DNA from: Cohaesibacter sp.
Lineage (GTDB): Bacteria; Pseudomonadota; Alphaproteobacteria; Rhizobiales; Cohaesibacteraceae
Assembly: GCA_025800105.1 (NCBI GenBank)
Contig: JAOXSG010000102.1
Span: 1-60,310, forward strand
DNA length: 60,310 nt
Reading direction: 5' to 3'
Positions 28,167 through 37,862 of this stretch are shown one piece after another. The position numbers were made by a program, and so were the translations under genes. Positions within the stretch are counted from its first letter, which is position 1, and each line of letters starts with the position of its first letter. The notes beneath the pieces are model-generated. The model worked only from the letters and a program-made list of their open reading frames with translations. It did not search any database and was not told the DNA's origin.

Positions 28167-28351
28167 TTTTCCCAAATCCTTCTGATTTCTGGCCTGCCAG
28201 CTAGTGATCTTTAAAAAGAAGTTTGTTAGATAGTGCGCTTTGAAAGGCATCAGATCTGTCTAGGCGCAGCATAACCAACTCTTTGCACCAAAAGACAGCC
28301 CCTGATCGCCACTTTAGCAGTAACACCCGTTTTTTAAGGAGGAATGCGGCT

Positions 28352-29611
28352 ATGACCGCCTTCAAATCCGAATTTCTACACACGTTGAACGAGCGTGGAT
28401 TCATCCACCAATGCTCAGACCCCGAAGGGCTGGATAAACTCTTTTCCACGGAAACGGTGACTGCTTATATCGGCTATGACTGCACAGCGAAATCTGTGCA
28501 TGTCGGTAATCTTGTTTCCATGATGATGCTGCATTGGCTGCAAAAAACCGGCCATCGTCCCATCGCCCTGATGGGCGGCGGCACAACCATGGTGGGCGAT
28601 CCATCTGGCCGTGACGAAACACGCCAATTGCTGACGCCGGACATTATCCAGTCCAACAAGGAAAGCATCCGCGAGATTTTCTCCAGCCTGCTCAATTTTG
28701 GCGATGGCCCCAATGATGCCTTGCAAGTGGACAATGCCGATTGGCTGCTGGATCTGAAATATATCGAGCTGTTGCGCGATGTTGGCTCCAAATTCTCGGT
28801 CAATCAAATGCTGGCCCGCGATGCCGTGCGTTTGCGTCTGGAGCGCGAGCAACCGCTTTCCTTCATCGAGTTTAACTATATGATCCTTCAGGCTTATGAT
28901 TATACCCGCCTGAATAAAGAATATGGCTGCCGTCTGCAAATGGGTGGATCGGATCAATGGGGCAATATCCTCTCCGGGATTGATCTGTGCCGCCGCATGA
29001 ACAATACCGAGACCTTTGCGCTGACCACACCGCTGATTACCAAATCCGATGGCTCAAAGATGGGCAAATCTGTTGATGGGGCCATCTGGTTGCGGGGCGA
29101 TATGTATAGCCCTTATGATTATTGGCAATTCTGGCGCAATACGGGCGATGCCGACGTTATTCGCTTCCTCAAGCTCTATACCACCTTGCCAATGGAAGAG
29201 ATTAACCGTCTGGCTGCGCTGGAAGGTAATGAGCTGAATGAGGCCAAGAAAATCTTGGCCACAGAAGCAACGGCCCTCATTCATGGCCGCGATGCAGCAG
29301 AAACAGCTGCTGAGACTGCCCGCAAAACCTTTGAAGCGGGCCAGGCCTCTGCTGCCAATCTGCCAACCATCGAGATCAAACAGGCCGATCTTGATGCAGG
29401 CATCGGCATTCTCAGCGCCTTTGTCACAGCCGGTCTTGCCAAATCCAATGGCGAAGCCCGCCGCAATATCAAAGGCGGCGCCCTGAAACTCAATGATCAA
29501 GCCGTCACTGATGACAGCCTGTCTTTGAGTGCTGATTCCCTGAATGAAGAGGGCGTCATCAAGCTGTCCATGGGCAAGAAAAAGCATGTGCTTTTGAAAC
29601 TGGCTGATTGA
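28352..29611 (+). CDS. tyrS: Tyrosyl-tRNA synthetase
   Basis: A class I synthetase that charges tRNA-Tyr. The HIGH motif is HVGN, the KMSKS motif is KMGKS, and the tyrosine pocket wording YDYTRL and MGGSDQWGN is present. A C-terminal S4 RNA-binding domain spans the last 65 residues. The start at 28352 follows AAGGAGG and gives 419 residues; a longer frame opens at 28283 without similarity. No T-box leader is seen. A strong shared terminator follows. Confidence 0.97.
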   Translation: MTAFKSEFLHTLNERGFIHQCSDPEGLDKLFSTETVTAYIGYDCTAKSVHVGNLVSMMMLHWLQKTGHRPIALMGGGTTMVGDPSGRDETRQLLTPDIIQSNKESIREIFSSLLNFGDGPNDALQVDNADWLLDLKYIELLRDVGSKFSVNQMLARDAVRLRLEREQPLSFIEFNYMILQAYDYTRLNKEYGCRLQMGGSDQWGNILSGIDLCRRMNNTETFALTTPLITKSDGSKMGKSVDGAIWLRGDMYSPYDYWQFWRNTGDADVIRFLKLYTTLPMEEINRLAALEGNELNEAKKILATEATALIHGRDAAETAAETARKTFEAGQASAANLPTIEIKQADLDAGIGILSAFVTAGLAKSNGEARRNIKGGALKLNDQAVTDDSLSLSADSLNEEGVIKLSMGKKKHVLLKLAD

Positions 29612-29634
29612 TCAAATCGGACCATAAAAACAAC

Positions 29635-29668
29635 AAAGGCCAGTGAAGCAATCTTCACTGGCCTTTTT
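29635..29668. terminator. Bidirectional terminator between tyrS and the AsmA-like gene
   Basis: A perfect 14-bp stem (29635-29648 with 29653-29666), a 4-base loop, and T-run 29664-29668; the A residues at the start of the stem give a short T-run on the other strand. Confidence 0.9.
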
Positions 29669-29692
29669 CGTATCTAATACATTTCAAACAGC

Positions 29693-32600
29693 CTATCGCC
29701 CAAATTCAAAAATCTTGCGCAAGGCCCCCGGCGCCAGCATGGATGCTGGGTTCACAAGCACTTTGGGATTATCCATTGCGCCCTTGATTTTATAGGTGAT
29801 ACCCAACAGGCCTTCATTTTTGCGATTGCCCAGAGCCCGGCCAATCACCGGCAAACGTGAAAACAGATTATTGACAGCATAGGCGGGAATATATACCCCG
29901 GTCAGGCGCACAGTTTTTTGCCGCATATCCAGATTGCCGCTCATGGTTGCGCCCAAAGCCGGTCCTTTGACCACCCCGTGCGAAACCGACACAATGCCCT
30001 CTTTGCTGGAGAAATTCAGCGTCAATTTATCAAAGCTTGTATTGGATCTTTGTAACTGGCCGCTGGATGCATCGCGGCGTGCGGCACCCTTGATGGCAAA
30101 TTTTTTGAGAAAAACCGAGCCTTTGATTTCTCTCCACCCCTTTGCCAGTTCTGCTGAAACAGCCAAACGGCCTCCGACAATCTTGTCGTAAATTCCCAAA
30201 AAGCGCAGCAAGACACCTGCATCCAGCGTCGAAATATGCAAGGTCGGATTGTTGCCTGTTTGCGTTTCGACTTTGAAATCTGTGCGTCCATTCAGCTTGC
30301 CAGAAATAAACATCTCGCGGTCCTTGCCCCGCACCACACTATGGCGGGCACTGACATCGGACAGAATATTGCCTTTCATACCAATCACCCGATCAATACG
30401 GGCTTTGAGATGATAGCTTGCAGACGTTTTCTTGCGCGAAGAGGCAGTCTTGGACGCAAAAGCCCCCTTCACCAGCTTGCCTCGCAAATCCAGCAATTGG
30501 CCGGAAACAGAAATATCAAAAATCTGCCCCTTTCTCTGGGCCACACGCACACTGAAGGAATCGCCACGGCTCAAAGACAGAGAGCTGATAACAAGGGACT
30601 GCAAGCCTTGCTCGGCATGGAGTTTTCCCTGGCCAACGGCCTTAAAGCCCTGACCGGAAATATCAAGAGATGAGATCTGATAGCTTTTGCCTTTCACATC
30701 CACCTTAAAGCTGGCCTGCCCCTTGACCCCTGATTTTTTCGTCCAGCCAATCTCGTCCAAGCGCAAAACGGCCTTGGTCAGATCCACGGCTACATCATAG
30801 CGATCCTTTGATGTGCCATTTTGTTTAATCGTCACAGAAACCGGCCCTTGCAACCAATTGCCTAAATCAAGGCCAAGATTTGCCCGATCCCGATCTGAGA
30901 GAACCAGTTTGACATTGGATTTGAGTTTGACCGATTGATCGGTTGATGTTTCCACATCCACATTGGCCTGCAAACCATCGATCAAACCAGAGCCGGAAAT
31001 ATCAACGCGGGTGCCATCTGTCCTGATGGCAAGATTGGCGTCCTTGATATCCCGACCGCGAACAGCAGAACCAGACGAAAAATCGCTCAACGTCACCTTG
31101 GCATCGTAACGAACGTCTTCTTTTTTCAAGTCTTTCTTGAAAGGAAAGCGAAGTTTGATCCGGGCATTTGCCTGACCTTTCAGACGATTGGCGGATAATT
31201 TTTCTCCCTTGAGCACAGAAAGAGGCTCATGATCCACAACCGCGCCCAAGGCGGCGGCGCTGCCCTTGGCTTCCAAGACCAGAATACCGGTGGCAGGCTT
31301 TTGTGCATGATCGGGGATTTCAAACCGGCCAGAGGTCAAGGGAAGACGCTGACCGGTTTTGGCCACAAATTCCCCTTTCGTCAGACTGGCTAAAAAGGTG
31401 CGCCCGGTAAAAATACCCGTCCCGGAAATATTATGAGCAGGTGCTAACTCTCCAAAAGGCTTTAAGGCAACATTTTCCAGACCAAAGGCCCCGTTGACCG
31501 CGTCATCTGGCAATTCCAGACGATCATCAGCCGTACGCTCAAACATTTTATCGGTCAGCGAGATTTCAATTGTACCGCCAGTTGTACGGCCAGACTGGAC
31601 ATTTTGCAAAACCCAGCGCCGGGCCCCGCCGGCAATATTGACGGGCCACATCTGAGAGAACAAATCATAGGGCATGGGAGAGACCTGAAAAGCCATGCCT
31701 GCGGTCAAAACATCATCAACAAGTGCAATTGATCCTGCACCATCAAGCTTGCCTTCCTCAGCGAGCGCAGAAAAGCGGTCAATATGCATGATGCCGCTTT
31801 GGCGTCCCACACGCGCATGTAGCACCAATTCATTGAGAATTTTGGCGGTATTGGGGTTATCTCGGGCATCCAGAACAAGATCCTGCGCTTCAATGACCAT
31901 CTTCACGTCACCAGACCGCTCTTTTGGCCAGACAGCCACTCCTTTAAACTGACCGCCTGTCTCACCAAACAATACTTGGCCAAATTTAAGAGCCAAAACG
32001 CGATCATCTGGCTCCCAATCCAGACGAAAACTCGCTTCATCCAGCAAGGCGCTGTCATTGTCGCCAAAATCAAGCCGTCCCGCGCCAACATCCAGCGCCA
32101 CCCGCATGTCAATCAGGCTATCGCGGCCATCAAAATCCATTCGCGCTGCGCCATAAAAGGGAGAATTGAATTTAAAACGGCGGGCTTTTTCTGCAAAACG
32201 TGGCCAGATATCAGCGAGCGAGACATCAGCAAAACGAAATTCGATCGATTTTCCTGCAACCCCGTCTGTTTCTTCTTCCAGCTTATATTCAGCCATCGCA
32301 AAGGCAATGCGGCCCTTTTTGCCATCGACCGCAAAATCAATGCGCCAGTCATTATCATCATCGCCTTTAGGCTGATAGGAAAAGGCAACATTGTCCAAAA
32401 GGCGGGTTTTATTGGCCAATTGATCGGTAAAATGCAATTTGCTATCGCGAATGAGAATACGGGGGGGCCGCTTTGATAAATCAGCATCCGCCAAAGGCTG
32501 CATGGCCCGGCGCATCCCATAAATCAGCGAGACAAATTCAGGCTCATCCGGGTCATAATAATCGGCTTGAGAACGTATCGGAGGACCAAAAGTTGCGGAC

Positions 32601-33241
32601 AGGCCACCGGGATCTTGTCCGGCAATGATAAAACGTCCCAATTGGTCACGCACCAAATGGGCTTCCAGCCGAGGCACATAAATCTGGCTCGGTACAAATT
32701 TTCGTTGCAGCAGCGAGAGAAAGTCAATTTCCAGATCAATGCGGGGAGCAGAGAAGAGTGAAGTCGCCCCTTCTAGCAAATTCACATTGCTAAGTCGCAG
32801 AGCTAGCCCGCCCTCTTCTGCAAAACTGATCTGTACATCGTCCAATTCCAGAATTTGCCCGGATGCCAGACTATTGGATGCTGCCCCTTCAATATCATCG
32901 ACCAGCGAGGGAACAGACAAAGGCGAGGCCACCAAGCGCAAAACCAAAAGCCCGGCAACCAAAAGAATGACAATCGCCAAAACGCCAATGGCTTTCAAAC
33001 TACGCCGACCCCAGCCCGATTTTGCCTTATCTTTCTGTTTCGCAATGCTCTCTTCATTACCATTTTGGGGGCCATTTTTGTGCAAATCAGACGCTTGAAA
33101 AGATGGCTTGTCAGCACTCAGTTTGGGCTGATCTTTGGAGGCATGACGCCCATCCTCATTTGAACTTTCCTGATCCACCAAAACAGGACGCCTCCATAAA
33201 TATTCGACCAGCGTTGGACGCAAAGATATGCACGCTGGCAT
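29693..33241 (-). CDS. Large AsmA-like / DUF3971 envelope protein
   Basis: About 1180 residues: a charged cytoplasmic N-terminus of roughly 80 residues, one transmembrane segment (AIGVLAIVILLVAGLLVLRLV), and a long periplasmic beta-rich domain ending in an AsmA-like region (LTLNFSSKEGIVSVSHG, GNLDMRQKTVRLTGVYIPAYAVN, NPKVLVNPASMLAPG). The wording places it in the YhdP/DUF3971-AsmA group, which is thought to form bridge-like conduits carrying phospholipids to the outer membrane. The start is uncertain: I use the ATG at 33241, but a TTG at 33271 is possible and neither has a strong ribosome site. It converges with tyrS and is divergent from bcp. Confidence 0.85.
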   Translation of the reverse strand: MPACISLRPTLVEYLWRRPVLVDQESSNEDGRHASKDQPKLSADKPSFQASDLHKNGPQNGNEESIAKQKDKAKSGWGRRSLKAIGVLAIVILLVAGLLVLRLVASPLSVPSLVDDIEGAASNSLASGQILELDDVQISFAEEGGLALRLSNVNLLEGATSLFSAPRIDLEIDFLSLLQRKFVPSQIYVPRLEAHLVRDQLGRFIIAGQDPGGLSATFGPPIRSQADYYDPDEPEFVSLIYGMRRAMQPLADADLSKRPPRILIRDSKLHFTDQLANKTRLLDNVAFSYQPKGDDDNDWRIDFAVDGKKGRIAFAMAEYKLEEETDGVAGKSIEFRFADVSLADIWPRFAEKARRFKFNSPFYGAARMDFDGRDSLIDMRVALDVGAGRLDFGDNDSALLDEASFRLDWEPDDRVLALKFGQVLFGETGGQFKGVAVWPKERSGDVKMVIEAQDLVLDARDNPNTAKILNELVLHARVGRQSGIMHIDRFSALAEEGKLDGAGSIALVDDVLTAGMAFQVSPMPYDLFSQMWPVNIAGGARRWVLQNVQSGRTTGGTIEISLTDKMFERTADDRLELPDDAVNGAFGLENVALKPFGELAPAHNISGTGIFTGRTFLASLTKGEFVAKTGQRLPLTSGRFEIPDHAQKPATGILVLEAKGSAAALGAVVDHEPLSVLKGEKLSANRLKGQANARIKLRFPFKKDLKKEDVRYDAKVTLSDFSSGSAVRGRDIKDANLAIRTDGTRVDISGSGLIDGLQANVDVETSTDQSVKLKSNVKLVLSDRDRANLGLDLGNWLQGPVSVTIKQNGTSKDRYDVAVDLTKAVLRLDEIGWTKKSGVKGQASFKVDVKGKSYQISSLDISGQGFKAVGQGKLHAEQGLQSLVISSLSLSRGDSFSVRVAQRKGQIFDISVSGQLLDLRGKLVKGAFASKTASSRKKTSASYHLKARIDRVIGMKGNILSDVSARHSVVRGKDREMFISGKLNGRTDFKVETQTGNNPTLHISTLDAGVLLRFLGIYDKIVGGRLAVSAELAKGWREIKGSVFLKKFAIKGAARRDASSGQLQRSNTSFDKLTLNFSSKEGIVSVSHGVVKGPALGATMSGNLDMRQKTVRLTGVYIPAYAVNNLFSRLPVIGRALGNRKNEGLLGITYKIKGAMDNPKVLVNPASMLAPGALRKIFEFGR

Positions 33242-33517
33242 TTTTCTTTTCGTTATGCCAGATTCGATCAAAATGAAAGACCGGAAACCTATTTGTCAGC
33301 GTCAAACAAGTCCATTTGTTGGCGCATCGCGTATAGCCCCAAAATATATCAGGATAGAGAGCGTTTGATTGGCCGAGAATCAGACAATCAACACCCAATC
33401 CAAATTGGGATCATGCCGGGATAGCAACAGCATCCCTTCATGCTCCGCTCAATGTTACGTCAGGCTCTTTCATTGAGGCGCAACATTGATCGATAAAATG
33501 GTCAAAAGGAAGGCAAT

Positions 33518-33991
33518 ATGTCATCAGAATTATCACAATCCATGCAAGCGCCAAATTTTTCTCTGCCAGCCAATGGCGGCGAGACGATAGAGCTTGATCA
33601 GTTCAAAGGGCAAAATGTTGTTGTCTATTTTTACCCAAAAGACAACACACCCGGCTGTACCACAGAAGCCCTTGATTTTACGGCTTTAAAGGATGATTTT
33701 GCAAAAGCCGATACCATCGTCATTGGCATCTCGGCTGACAGCGTCAAGAAACATGACAATTTTGTCGCAAAACATGATCTGGGCATCCTTCTGGCCTCTG
33801 ATGAGGACAAACAGGCCATTGAAGCCTATGGGGTGTGGGTTGAAAAGAAAATGTATGGCAAAAGCTATATGGGCATCGAACGCGCCACCTTTCTAATCGA
33901 CAAAGAAAGCAAAATTGCCCAGATCTGGCGCAAGGTCAAAGTCAAAGGCCACGCCCAGAGCGTGTTGGAAGCCGCCCAAAGCCTTTCATAA
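33518..33991 (+). CDS. bcp: Thiol peroxidase / peroxiredoxin of the Bcp (PrxQ) type
   Basis: A cytoplasmic peroxiredoxin that reduces hydroperoxides. The 157-residue product has peroxidatic Cys47 in TPGCTTEA. At the position of the second cysteine of E. coli Bcp (five residues later) there is Leu52, so this is a one-cysteine form, which is common in alphaproteobacteria. The start ATG follows AAGGAAGG. It is divergent from the AsmA-like gene and followed by an 11-bp inverted repeat. Confidence 0.94.
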   Translation: MSSELSQSMQAPNFSLPANGGETIELDQFKGQNVVVYFYPKDNTPGCTTEALDFTALKDDFAKADTIVIGISADSVKKHDNFVAKHDLGILLASDEDKQAIEAYGVWVEKKMYGKSYMGIERATFLIDKESKIAQIWRKVKVKGHAQSVLEAAQSLS

Positions 33992-34000
33992 AGCTGACGG

Positions 34001-34043
34001 AAGCGTCTTGTTGGGTGGATTTCGACAATCTGACAAGACGCTT
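34001..34043. repeat. 11-bp inverted repeat between bcp and the DUF455 gene
   Basis: AAGCGTCTTGT (34001-34011) and ACAAGACGCTT (34033-34043) are exact reverse complements with a 21-base loop. No T-run follows, so it is not a standard terminator. Confidence 0.5.
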
Positions 34044-34155
34044 GCATTGACATTGAAAGCCCCTCACTTGTCTCTTGTCACTTATCTATTGGCATTTTAC
34101 AAAGACAGGCTTATAGCTTTGCTTATCAAACATTTGCAAAGAGATAGCCAGATCC

Positions 34156-35034
34156 ATGCTTACTCATCCTTATCTGCAAACAGCCCCTATCCGTATAGAT
34201 GGCCCAACCTATCCCTGCCTTGCCAGCTATGCACGGGCTATTACCTCAACACCGGATCTTGATGAGAAAATACAGCTCTCTTATGACGCAGCGCGCGCAT
34301 GGTATGGCCGAACGCTTTCCCTGAGCAGTCAGCATAATCAGGCAATGCCGGACAGACCCGGACGCCCGAAAGAGCCAATATTGCTGCCGCCCAACAAAAT
34401 GCCCAAACGCTCGAAAGGCAAAGGACAAGGTAAACTTGCTCTATTGCATTCCCTTGCTCATATTGAATTAAATGCCATTGACCTGACATGGGATCTGGTG
34501 GGCCGCTATATCAATCAGAAAATGCCACGCAGCTTTTTTGATCAATTTGTGCAAGTGGGACTGGAAGAAGCCAGACATTTTGATCTTCTGGACACGCATC
34601 TGAAAAAACTCGGCAGCTATTATGGAGCCCTTCCAGCTCATGATGGTTTATGGCAGGCGGCGCAAGATACGAGCTATGATCTGCTGGCACGTCTGGCACT
34701 GATTCCGCTTGTGCTGGAAGCAAGAGGGCTGGATGTCACGCCCTCAACCGTCCTTAAAATGCGCCAACATGGCGATGAAGACAGCGCCAATATTTTGCAA
34801 ATTATCTATCGGGATGAAAAACGCCATGTGGCATTTGGCGTAAAATGGTTTCGCTATATGTGTGATCGACAAAAGCTTGCGCCAGAGCCGACCTTTCACA
34901 AACTTGTCCGCACACATTTCAGAGGCAGTCTGAAGCCGCCCTTTAACGATTTGGCACGGGCAGAAGCTGGCCTAACACCGGGCTTTTACAAACCCTTAAC
35001 CGGCATTTCATCCACCCGCCCGGACCCTTTATAA
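34156..35034 (+). CDS. DUF455 family ferritin-like protein
   Basis: 292 residues with the DUF455 ferritin-like helical bundle. Likely di-metal ligands are in HIELNAIDLTWD, EEARHFDLL, LEARGLD and RDEKRHV, the E/ExxH pattern of diiron carboxylate proteins. Members may relate to tRNA hydroxylase (MiaE)-like enzymes, but the substrate is not established, so I leave the function open. It stands alone between bcp and the M23 peptidase with gaps of about 165 and 70 bases. The start is the ATG at 34156. Confidence 0.88.
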   Translation: MLTHPYLQTAPIRIDGPTYPCLASYARAITSTPDLDEKIQLSYDAARAWYGRTLSLSSQHNQAMPDRPGRPKEPILLPPNKMPKRSKGKGQGKLALLHSLAHIELNAIDLTWDLVGRYINQKMPRSFFDQFVQVGLEEARHFDLLDTHLKKLGSYYGALPAHDGLWQAAQDTSYDLLARLALIPLVLEARGLDVTPSTVLKMRQHGDEDSANILQIIYRDEKRHVAFGVKWFRYMCDRQKLAPEPTFHKLVRTHFRGSLKPPFNDLARAEAGLTPGFYKPLTGISSTRPDPL

Positions 35035-35105
35035 ACGATTTGTTAACCCTAATTGCGCCTTAATGAGGGAGATATAAAAGCACGAAAGAAATAAGTGGTT
35101 TCTAA

Positions 35106-36512
35106 ATGCTCTCTCATAACAGACCCAATACATTCGGACGCAGAAATGAGCCGCATCGCATCATCATTGCCCATGGCGATGTAGTGCAGGATTTTACCGT
35201 CAGGCCATGGGTTTTTTCGACCCTGTTTGTCGTTGGTCTGATTTTTAGCGCCCTGTATTTGTCAGCCACCACTTATTTGGTCTTTCGCGATGAAATCATT
35301 AGCTTTTCCAGATCGGAACAAGCCATGATTCACAATGCTTATGAAGACAGAATTACGGATTTACGCGCCCAACTGGACCGGGTTGCCAGCCGACAGATGA
35401 TCAATCAGCAGGAAATAGAAAGCCGCGTGCAGACATTGATGCGCAAGCAGGCGGATTATGAATCCTATTCCTCTGTGCTGGCACCGATACTCAAAAAGGC
35501 CGAAGCTGCGGGCGTTAAGATTCGCAACACGCTGGATATGCCAACCCCCAAAATGGCTCCATGGCGGATTAAAAAAGCCAATCAACAGGCAAAAGCAACG
35601 AAAGTCAAAAGTTCTGATACGCGCATTCAAAGCAGTTTTACAGAATTGGCGTCTCTCGGCTTTCGCTCCAGTACATCAATGAACAAGGACCAGTCTCTCA
35701 ACCAGCCGGACCCTTTTGAACAGATTGCCTCTCTCAATCTGGAACAGCCCTCAATCACCAAAGATGAGCAAATCGGCATTGATCCAATAGCGACCGATGC
35801 CATTGCAAAGCGGGACGCAACCATTGTGCGCCTTGCAGACGCAGCACAGCAATTGGACAATGACATTCTCGATAATGCCGTTATTCTGGGTAACATCTTG
35901 CAGGATATCCGCAAGAAAACCGAGCGAGTTGAGCGCCGCATCGCATCCCTTGGCGTTACCTTGGATACCAATGTCGCGATGGGCGGGCCATATTTGCCAT
36001 TGGCCCATCATGCCAGTCAGGAACATCTGGCGGCAGGGGCTGAAAAAGTCACCAATGCGCTGGACCAATATATGCGCTTGCGGGAAAATCTGCGCAAATT
36101 GCCAATCGCTCACCCCTTGCCAAGTGGCCGTCTGACCAGCCGTTTCGGCCCCAGACGCGATCCTTTTTTGGGAAGAATGGCCATGCATTCCGGCCTTGAT
36201 ATTGCCCAAGCCCATGGCACCCCCATTCGCGCGTCGGGCGCTGGCAAGGTCACACATGCCGGGCGCAGATCGGGCTATGGACTTATGGTGGAAATTGATC
36301 ACGGCAACGGCGTTACCAGCCGCTATGCCCATATGAGCAAGGTCATTGCCCGCAAAGGCCAGTGGATCAAGAAAGGCGCAACCGTTGGCAAAGTTGGCTC
36401 TTCTGGTCGCTCAACTGGCCCTCATTTGCATTTCGAAACACGCATTCGCGGCAAAGCTGTCAATCCAGGCTCTTTTCTGTTGGCAGGCATTGAATTGCGC
36501 CGCGAGCTGTAA
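35106..36512 (+). CDS. M23 family metallopeptidase (LytM domain), membrane-anchored
   Basis: 468 residues: a short cytoplasmic N-terminus, one transmembrane segment (VFSTLFVVGLIFSALYL, about residues 36-52), a coiled-coil region (about 75-120), a linker, and a C-terminal LytM endopeptidase domain. Zinc ligands are visible in MHSGLDIA (H and D) and HLHFE, with the SRFGPRRDP entry motif. It probably cuts peptidoglycan cross-links or activates amidases during growth or division. Half-site TTAACCC sequences precede it. It ends at a terminator shared with prfB. Confidence 0.92.
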   Translation: MLSHNRPNTFGRRNEPHRIIIAHGDVVQDFTVRPWVFSTLFVVGLIFSALYLSATTYLVFRDEIISFSRSEQAMIHNAYEDRITDLRAQLDRVASRQMINQQEIESRVQTLMRKQADYESYSSVLAPILKKAEAAGVKIRNTLDMPTPKMAPWRIKKANQQAKATKVKSSDTRIQSSFTELASLGFRSSTSMNKDQSLNQPDPFEQIASLNLEQPSITKDEQIGIDPIATDAIAKRDATIVRLADAAQQLDNDILDNAVILGNILQDIRKKTERVERRIASLGVTLDTNVAMGGPYLPLAHHASQEHLAAGAEKVTNALDQYMRLRENLRKLPIAHPLPSGRLTSRFGPRRDPFLGRMAMHSGLDIAQAHGTPIRASGAGKVTHAGRRSGYGLMVEIDHGNGVTSRYAHMSKVIARKGQWIKKGATVGKVGSSGRSTGPHLHFETRIRGKAVNPGSFLLAGIELRREL

Positions 36513-36532
36513 CCCATAGCGGCAGAGATAAA

Positions 36533-36572
36533 AAAAGCCCGATTGATTACTCAATCGGGCTTTTCTTTTTTC
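36533..36572. terminator. Bidirectional terminator between the M23 gene and prfB
   Basis: AAAAGCCCGATTGA (36533-36546), loop TTAC, and TCAATCGGGCTTTT (36551-36564), followed by more T on the plus strand and T on the minus strand. Confidence 0.9.
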
Positions 36573-36587
36573 AAATTTCAGACGCAA

Positions 36588-37722
36588 TCAAACCAGATCT
36601 TCCACCGCCTGATCGTCGCCATCGCCATAAGCACGTTGGGCAAGAGCGGCTTCCATATAAGGCGTCAAAGCCCCATCTAGCACATCTTGCGGGCTGGTGC
36701 TTTCAACCCCTGTCCGTAAATCCTTGACCAGCTGATAAGGCTGCAAAACATAGGAGCGGATCTGATGCCCCCAACCAATATCGGTTTTTGAAGCAGCCTC
36801 GGCATTGGCCTTGTCTTCGCGGATTTGCAATTCACGCTCATACAAACGCGCTTTGAGCATATCCCAAGCCTGCGCCCGGTTTTTGTGCTGAGAGCGCTGG
36901 TTTTGGCACTGAACCACAATTCCGGTCGGCTGGTGCGTGATACGAACGGCAGAATCGGTTGTGTTCACATGCTGACCACCAGCTCCAGAGGCGCGGTAAG
37001 TATCAATCCGGCAATCTGATTCATTAATTTCGATATCAATGGAATCGTCAATCACCGGATAGACCCAAATAGAGGAGAAAGACGTATGCCGCCGCGCCTG
37101 ACTGTCAAAGGGTGAAATACGCACCAGACGATGGACACCAGATTCGGTCTTGGCCCATCCATAGGCATTCTCGCCCTTGATCATGATGGTTGCCGCCTTG
37201 ATGCCCGCCTCTTCACCTGCGGTGACTTCCAGCACATCCACCTTGAAACCAGCCTTCTCGGCCCAGCGGGTATACATGCGCAACAGCATGGAAGCCCAAT
37301 CCTGACTTTCCGTACCGCCAGCCCCGGAATGCACCTCGATATAGCAATCATTGCCATCGGCTTCACCGGACAAAAGGGTCTCGATTTGTTGGCGATTGAT
37401 ATCAGCCAGCAAGCCTTGCAAGGTTGCTTCTGCATCGTCAACAATATCCTGATCCTCTTCCATCTCGCCCATTTCAATCAGCTCGATGGAATCTTCCAGA
37501 TCCTGATTGGCTTTCAAATAGCCATTGATCGCGCTTTCCAGCTTCTGGCGCTCTTGCATCAGCTTCTGGGCATTTTGCGGATCATTCCAAAGATCGGGAT
37601 CTTCTGCCAGATTATTCAGTTCAAGCAATCTTTTTTGGGACGCATCCCAGTCAAAGATGCCTCCTCAGCAGAGCAAGACCCTGCTTGATTTCATCAACCA
37701 CATTCTGAATTTCAGCACGCAT
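36588..37722 (-). CDS. prfB: Peptide chain release factor 2, with programmed +1 frameshift
   Basis: RF2 ends translation at TGA and TAA. The gene is read in two frames. It starts at the ATG at 37722 ([23 protein letters not shown]) and meets an in-frame TGA at 37651-37653 after 23 codons. A +1 shift on CTT then continues as [14 protein letters not shown] into the long second frame. The product is about 377 residues, with the GGQ motif (SGAGGQHVN) and the codon-recognition region. The shift site carries an AGGAGG internal Shine-Dalgarno and CTT TGA C, as in E. coli. It is downstream of mrcA on the same strand. Confidence 0.95.
37650..37665 (-). promoter_or_regulatory. prfB recoding site (AGGAGG CAT CTT TGA C)
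   Basis: Internal Shine-Dalgarno AGGAGG (37660-37665), slippery CTT (37654-37656), stop TGA (37651-37653) and the following C (37650). Low RF2 lets the ribosome shift and make more RF2, an autoregulatory circuit known from many bacteria. Confidence 0.95.
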
Positions 37723-37862
37723 AGTCGTCTAATGCCTTTTTATTCATAACTTTCTTGAAGCGATTGAATAGTGCCATCACAGGCAAAAGTCCACCGCAAT
37801 AACAAAACGGACACAGCCTGAAAAACAAACTGCATCCGTTTTTATCTCTGATATCTGACAGA

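Noticed and set aside
35041-35075. TTAA half-sites before the M23 peptidase gene as a CtrA box
   Set aside because: The two TTAA elements are 13 bases apart, which does not fit the N7 spacing.
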